Shown here piece after piece: positions 60,065 through 64,000 of a DNA stretch of 64,000 nucleotides. Made by a program: the position numbers and the translations under genes. The stretch comes from an uncultured Clostridia bacterium (lineage in GTDB: Bacteria > Bacillota > Clostridia > UBA1381). The DNA lies in assembly GCA_934476075.1 (NCBI GenBank), contig CAKSNH010000015.1:1-64000 (forward strand), given 5' to 3'. Under the pieces are notes generated by a model. That model did not search any database. It saw only the letters and a program-made list of their open reading frames with translations, and had not been told where the DNA came from. Position 1 is the stretch's first letter; each line of letters begins with the position of its first letter.

Positions 60065-61507
60065 ATGAAAAGAGAACGTATTAAAAGTATTCTTCTTATA
60101 GTTCTTGTAATCTCAAATATTATATTAAGCAGTAAAATATGGATTAACAAAAAATTATGGCCGTCAGGCTATAATTTTTTTGTTAATATCCAAAATTCGT
60201 TTATTGTTAAATCCGTTACAAACTTATTCGGTCGGAACAATTCCGACTACATTTCAAAAACACATATAAACACTCCAAAGCAAATTATCATAAACACAGG
60301 GTATCAGACTACACGTTTTGCTCTCGACTCTACTTATGATATTTTTTCTGATGCAAACAATATTTCACAAAACATTTTATCGGCGGCACTCTCCGCACCT
60401 ATTCGCTCTATTTCTTCCGCTACACAGGACGAATGGTATTCTGTTTTGATGTCAAAATCTGTATATCTAAATTATAATGTTGAATACGATACTAATTTGT
60501 TTGCACAATTTTTGGGTGTAAAAGAAACCGAGCTGTCCTCCATGTTAAATTACATCACCGATGCGGTTCTCGCCGTTGACAGTACATCATCAAATATTAC
60601 AGTGTACATAAAAAACGGTCATAATGATACTTATTATAAAATAAACACTTCTATCGCAAAGGACGATGTTGAAAATCTGATTGATTATTTTCAAAACGGA
60701 AAAGACGAAAATCCGGAAGATATTCCGTCCGATTCACCGAATATAATTAATTATTCTTTCGACCTGCTTTTTGACCGAGGCAATCAAAAAGCACTGCTTT
60801 CCCCTATGATACCTATATTCAGCAATCCGCAGACGTACAATATCATAGAGGCTGATAATCCTATTATAAAATCCGACGGTTCTCTGAATACCTCTGTTGC
60901 GGAGCGATTGCTCAGCACATTCGATATTAATTCGAGCACCATGCGGCGTTATACCGAAGCAAACGGAACTGTCGTATTTGTGGAAAATGACGCAATACTT
61001 AAATTGTCACCAAACGGTGTGCTTGAATTTTCCGCCACAGGAGCAGACAACGGTATAAAACTTGCCGAGCCTACCGCCTCCGAGTATACCAACATATGTA
61101 TGGCGGCAGATTTTATGGATAATGTCAACAGTGAAATTTCCGCAAATAAAAATCTGTATTTATCCTCTGATTTGACAGATGATAATATTAATCTTTCCGA
61201 TATTGAACTTAACTTTGATTATTCGGCATACGGTCTGCCCGTAAATTTATCGGTTGAAAATTATAACCATGCAGTCAGCATGACTATATCAAACGGACGC
61301 TTACAAAAATATACTCAGGTTCTGCGAGCATACTCAAATACAGGTGAAAAAGCCGAAACTTCTGCGTTTATAGATTCACTTGACGAAACAATCCGTCAAT
61401 ACGAATATATATCGGGTCAGATTTATGTTGATAAAATTTATGCCGCATATTCCGATGACGGAACTATCGGAAAAAAATCGGCATCATGGAAAGTTATTTT
61501 AGGATAG
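60065..61507 (+). CDS. yycH: YycH-like regulator of WalK
   Basis: A 480-residue protein with one N-terminal membrane helix (KSILLIVLVISNIILSSKIW) and a large extracellular domain. It is a YycH-type three-domain protein, recognised mainly by position, length and topology; sequence similarity is loose. YycH modulates WalK at the membrane. ATG 60065 follows GAGG; an in-frame codon at 60044 lies upstream in the end of the secreted-protein gene. It is followed 10 bases later by yycI. Confidence 0.75.
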   Translation: MKRERIKSILLIVLVISNIILSSKIWINKKLWPSGYNFFVNIQNSFIVKSVTNLFGRNNSDYISKTHINTPKQIIINTGYQTTRFALDSTYDIFSDANNISQNILSAALSAPIRSISSATQDEWYSVLMSKSVYLNYNVEYDTNLFAQFLGVKETELSSMLNYITDAVLAVDSTSSNITVYIKNGHNDTYYKINTSIAKDDVENLIDYFQNGKDENPEDIPSDSPNIINYSFDLLFDRGNQKALLSPMIPIFSNPQTYNIIEADNPIIKSDGSLNTSVAERLLSTFDINSSTMRRYTEANGTVVFVENDAILKLSPNGVLEFSATGADNGIKLAEPTASEYTNICMAADFMDNVNSEISANKNLYLSSDLTDDNINLSDIELNFDYSAYGLPVNLSVENYNHAVSMTISNGRLQKYTQVLRAYSNTGEKAETSAFIDSLDETIRQYEYISGQIYVDKIYAAYSDDGTIGKKSASWKVILG

Positions 61508-61517
61508 GAGTCAGTTT

Positions 61518-62354
61518 ATGAATTGGTCAAAAGCAAAAAATGTTTTAATTATTTTCTTTTTATTAATAAACATTGCACTTGTTACGGATATAATCTATTC
61601 TTCAAACAAGGCTAATATTATTACACCCGAAATAATTAATTCTACGGTGGAAGTATTGGCTAAAAACGATATTTCTATCGACACCGGTATTATTCCGTCA
61701 AAAACATCGAGTTTGCCGTACATAGAAGTAACAAATATTATTACATCACCCGACGAATTTGCCGAGCAGATTTTAGGCAACGGTTACAGTTATAATTCCG
61801 AAAATTCAGAATATACGAAAGATGATAATCGGCTTACTATCGTCGGCGACAAATTCGCATTTTATCCCGCCTCTCCCATATCGGGTGATTTATTTGCGGA
61901 TATTTCCGATAAAAATGCGGTGAAAAAAGCCGTTCAAGTACTTTCCGATTATGGTATTAACCTAAATAAATATGTTAGCTATGTCGAAAGTGCCGACGGT
62001 GTGTACAATATTTACCTGACCAAAAAAGTAAAGTCAAAACTGCTGTTTGACTCAAAGATATACATATCCGCCACAAATCAAGGTATAAGCCATATTGAGG
62101 GAACATGGTTTAACGAAACAAATTACAATTCATACAAAAATAAAATTCAGTTAAATAATATAACAAGTGTGCTCGTTGAATTTATCCTAAATGAAAAACG
62201 TCCGCAGTCCGCAATCACAATCAATGATTTACAGCTTGGATATTCTCTCGGTGATGATAATATTTATCACCGCACCATGGTGCTTATTCCGGCATGGAAA
62301 ATTCAGCTTGACGATTACACTTGTTATTACGTTGATGCACGGGAAAGTAAATGA
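61518..62354 (+). CDS. yycI: YycI-like regulator of WalK
   Basis: A 278-residue single-pass membrane protein: NWSKAKNVLIIFFLLINIALVTDII is the characteristic YycI N-terminus, followed by an extracellular domain with two half repeats. It completes walR-walK-yycH-yycI. YycJ, the hydrolase that usually follows, is absent; the operon ends at a terminator at 62356. Confidence 0.82.
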   Translation: MNWSKAKNVLIIFFLLINIALVTDIIYSSNKANIITPEIINSTVEVLAKNDISIDTGIIPSKTSSLPYIEVTNIITSPDEFAEQILGNGYSYNSENSEYTKDDNRLTIVGDKFAFYPASPISGDLFADISDKNAVKKAVQVLSDYGINLNKYVSYVESADGVYNIYLTKKVKSKLLFDSKIYISATNQGISHIEGTWFNETNYNSYKNKIQLNNITSVLVEFILNEKRPQSAITINDLQLGYSLGDDNIYHRTMVLIPAWKIQLDDYTCYYVDARESK

Positions 62355-62355
62355 C

Positions 62356-62389
62356 AAAAATCCGACAATTCTATAATTGTCGGATTTTT
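62356..62389. terminator. bidirectional terminator after yycI
   Basis: AAAAATCCGACAATT pairs with AATTGTCGGATTTTT around CTAT, a perfect hairpin serving both converging genes. Confidence 0.9.
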
Positions 62390-62391
62390 GT

Positions 62392-63381
62392 TTACAGAAA
62401 CGGTCGCCTGTCTATTACCAGTCTTAACGGCTTATCGGTTATCACTTTCCCCGGCAGAGCCTCCTGTATCATTGCCGCCGCAGATATAACCGCAAATAAT
62501 GTATGCAAATCATCAAGAGCCAAGCTATTCTCCCAATCCGCACTAAGCAGATTTTTGAAAAACTTATCCGCTGTTTCTTCTGTAATTCTCTGTACATCAT
62601 CAAAATATTTTCCGCATCTCCTCTGTGCGTGGTTTAACATATACAAAAAATCAATTTCATTATATCCAAATCCTTTGCCGAACTCAGCACATTTTCCGTT
62701 ATCATACGCATCTATGCACGTTTTTGTTAATTGCTGCGGATACGGTATCGGACGCTTTGCATACTCAAAATTAAATATATAGTGGAATGTACTTGCCAAA
62801 TAATGAAAAAACGGTATTTTATCGGTTATGCACCCTTTCTTCCATAGCCCCGTCTGCTCATCGGCATTATTGGCGAACCATTCAAAATAATTGTTCTGCC
62901 AATCCACATCACCATAACCGTTCAGCACCATCGCACCGTATATCCCCGCTCCCTTGTGCGAGCCTACCCACGGCTGCTCTGCCCAATCAATGCTGTCTAG
63001 CAAACTCCGCAGTTCTTCCTTATCCTTGTATTTTTCCAATGCAGTTATAGGACACAATAATTTTTCATCAACCAATTCCAATGCCCCCGAAACAAAAGCC
63101 GTGGTGTGGATTGGATTTAATCCGTCCCCCTCCAATAAGCCTGTTTCCTTATCCTGAAATTTTTGCAGCACCTCCGCCGTATGCCGACGCCATGAATTAT
63201 CTTGCATCATATTGCAGGTATAATAAATATTTATCGCATTCGCCGTACCGTAAACGTTTATACCCAAATCCCGATTATTTTTATCATTCTGTTTAGTCCA
63301 TCTTGCATATCCGCCGCTGCTCATTCTGTGATTTTCTACATTGCCGCACACCCATCTGATAAACTCTCTCAAATCATACAT
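62392..63381 (-). CDS. alpha/alpha-barrel-like protein of unknown function
   Basis: A 329-residue protein without signal peptide or membrane segment. Regularly spaced helices carry aromatic and glycine motifs (GTANAINIYYTCNMM, QDKETGLLEGDG, WVGSHKGAGIYGAMVLNGYG, FHYLASTFHYIFNFEYAKRPIPYP, GFGYNEIDFLYMLNHA), the style of (alpha/alpha)6 barrels found in prenyltransferases, terpene-cyclase-like proteins and some glycoside hydrolases. No catalytic residues can be assigned. It stands alone between a consensus promoter and the shared terminator. Confidence 0.6.
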   Translation of the reverse strand: MYDLREFIRWVCGNVENHRMSSGGYARWTKQNDKNNRDLGINVYGTANAINIYYTCNMMQDNSWRRHTAEVLQKFQDKETGLLEGDGLNPIHTTAFVSGALELVDEKLLCPITALEKYKDKEELRSLLDSIDWAEQPWVGSHKGAGIYGAMVLNGYGDVDWQNNYFEWFANNADEQTGLWKKGCITDKIPFFHYLASTFHYIFNFEYAKRPIPYPQQLTKTCIDAYDNGKCAEFGKGFGYNEIDFLYMLNHAQRRCGKYFDDVQRITEETADKFFKNLLSADWENSLALDDLHTLFAVISAAAMIQEALPGKVITDKPLRLVIDRRPFL

Positions 63382-63423
63382 ATACTTTCACTCCCATGTT
63401 ATGAAATCGTTTTTGTTCTATTA

Positions 63424-63452
63424 TTTTAATATAATTTATACCATTTGTCAAT
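63424..63452 (-). promoter_or_regulatory. promoter of the alpha/alpha-barrel-like gene
   Basis: On the minus strand TTGACA (plus 63447-63452), 17 bases, TAAAAT (plus 63424-63429). Confidence 0.7.
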
Positions 63453-63492
63453 ATGTATTGTACCCAAAAGAATGAATAAAATTACAGCATAC

Positions 63493-63516
63493 AAAAAGAG
63501 CGGGCAAAACCCGCTC
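63493..63516 (-). terminator. terminator of the last gene
   Basis: GAGCGGG pairs with CCCGCTC, with a T run on the minus strand. Confidence 0.8.
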
Positions 63517-63518
63517 CA

Positions 63519-64000
63519 TCATATTTTCACAAACTTATCCTGTGAATAATCAAATATTATAATATTATTTTCCTTTTTGCCGCTTTCTGAAACATCATAT
63601 TCAAAACGCTCAAATGTCAGTTTTTTAATCAGCACTTTTGGATTTTCACCAATATATTCACTGAAATATTTTCTGACATTATCTTCATTATTCAAAAATT
63701 CAAATCTGTATGCAAGCAATGACTTATCATATTCGCTAAGTGACCAATCCGGTGTTGACGCACCTTTTATATGTCTGAAATAGTCAAATTTCAAATAATC
63801 AAAGAAAATATCGTCAATATTCCTATCCCTTGCATACTCCGCAAGCACGTTATACAATCCTTTTTGAGAATGTGCTACTTTGTCATATCCCCTATTCTCA
63901 AAAAACTCTGCAATGTCAAAAAATCGTCCAAAGGCTGATTTTGAATTATCCGTCAAATATTTTATTGATTTTTCAAACACACCGCTGTTAGAATATCTCT
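63519..64000 (-). CDS. C-terminal part of a probable DUF4080 protein (B12-binding radical SAM type), cut by window end
   Basis: The frame is open to the window edge, so the gene's beginning is missing; the GTG at 63980 need not be the start. About 160 residues are visible: KSAFGRFFDIAEFFENRGYD, then YNVLAEYARDRNIDDIFFDYLKFDYF and a Phe/Tyr/Lys-rich beta-like end. The pattern resembles the DUF4080 tail of B12-binding-domain radical SAM proteins, but none of the catalytic domain is in view, so this is tentative. Confidence 0.5.
   Translation of the reverse strand, partial: RYSNSGVFEKSIKYLTDNSKSAFGRFFDIAEFFENRGYDKVAHSQKGLYNVLAEYARDRNIDDIFFDYLKFDYFRHIKGASTPDWSLSEYDKSLLAYRFEFLNNEDNVRKYFSEYIGENPKVLIKKLTFERFEYDVSESGKKENNIIIFDYSQDKFVKI

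Noticed and set aside
1..64000. CRISPR arrays, prophage, insertion sequences, integron or replication origin
   Set aside because: No regularly spaced direct repeats, transposase, integrase, phage structural genes or DnaA-box clusters were seen.

Overview
The window is AT-rich and looks like the chromosome of an anaerobic Bacillota of class Clostridia, probably from a gut or plant-fibre habitat. The evidence is a PolC-type replicase, RbgA, a WalRK-YycHI locus with a matching WalR box, S-layer-homology and copper-amine-oxidase-like 'stalk' surface proteins, GTP-type PEP carboxykinase, a Clostridia-style ethanolamine microcompartment operon, and arabinan-degrading enzymes. I cannot name a species. 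No phage, transposase, integrase or CRISPR array was seen.

Layout. 0-5 kb: folC (possible ATT start) and a Dabb protein, then leuCDB and a tRNA-Ser, with two copies of a roughly 100-bp interspersed repeat that begin exactly at terminators. 5.6-6.1 kb: a RelBE-type toxin-antitoxin pair. 6.4-11.3 kb: a very large secreted enzyme with two GH43 catalytic domains. 11.4-15.2 kb: an NA37 nucleoid-associated protein and a translationally coupled GT2 / condensation-type acyltransferase / zinc-ribbon membrane protein set. 15.3-20.5 kb: pckG, a DUF6062 protein, asnB and a two-gene ribbon-helix-helix plus Cys-rich mini-operon. 20.8-32.3 kb: a 14-gene minus-strand eut operon, eutG-A-B-C-L-K-E-M-T-pduL-hyp-N-H-Q. 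32.4-41 kb: a four-gene export or envelope operon (MMPL transporter, secreted Leu/Gly-heptad stalk protein, lipoprotein adaptor, SLH surface protein) facing a TetR regulator across overlapping divergent promoters. 41-47.2 kb: cytoplasmic GH43 and GH51 enzymes, two stalk-domain surface proteins, and a RelB/YoeB-type pair whose toxin is frameshifted in an A7 tract. 47.3-56.8 kb: rbgA, polC, purL and a histidine phosphatase. 57-62.4 kb: walR-walK, a small secreted protein behind a perfect WalR box, then yycH-yycI. 62.4-64 kb: an alpha/alpha-barrel-like protein and a gene cut by the window end.

How the genes work together. The secreted double GH43 enzyme would shorten and debranch arabinan outside the cell, and the signal-less GH51 and GH43 enzymes would finish the oligosaccharides inside. 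The eut operon imports ethanolamine (EutH), cleaves it with AdoCbl-dependent EutBC (maintained by EutA and EutT), and converts acetaldehyde inside a shell (EutL, EutM, EutN, EutK-like) to ethanol (EutG) or acetyl-CoA and acetyl-phosphate (EutE, PduL). It lacks the usual EutVW regulators, EutS and EutJ within the operon. The most novel-looking assembly is the TetR-controlled MMPL / heptad stalk / adaptor / SLH operon, which reads as a modular conduit or stalk across a thick S-layered envelope. The WalR box in front of the secreted protein inside the wal operon is the clearest regulatory discovery.
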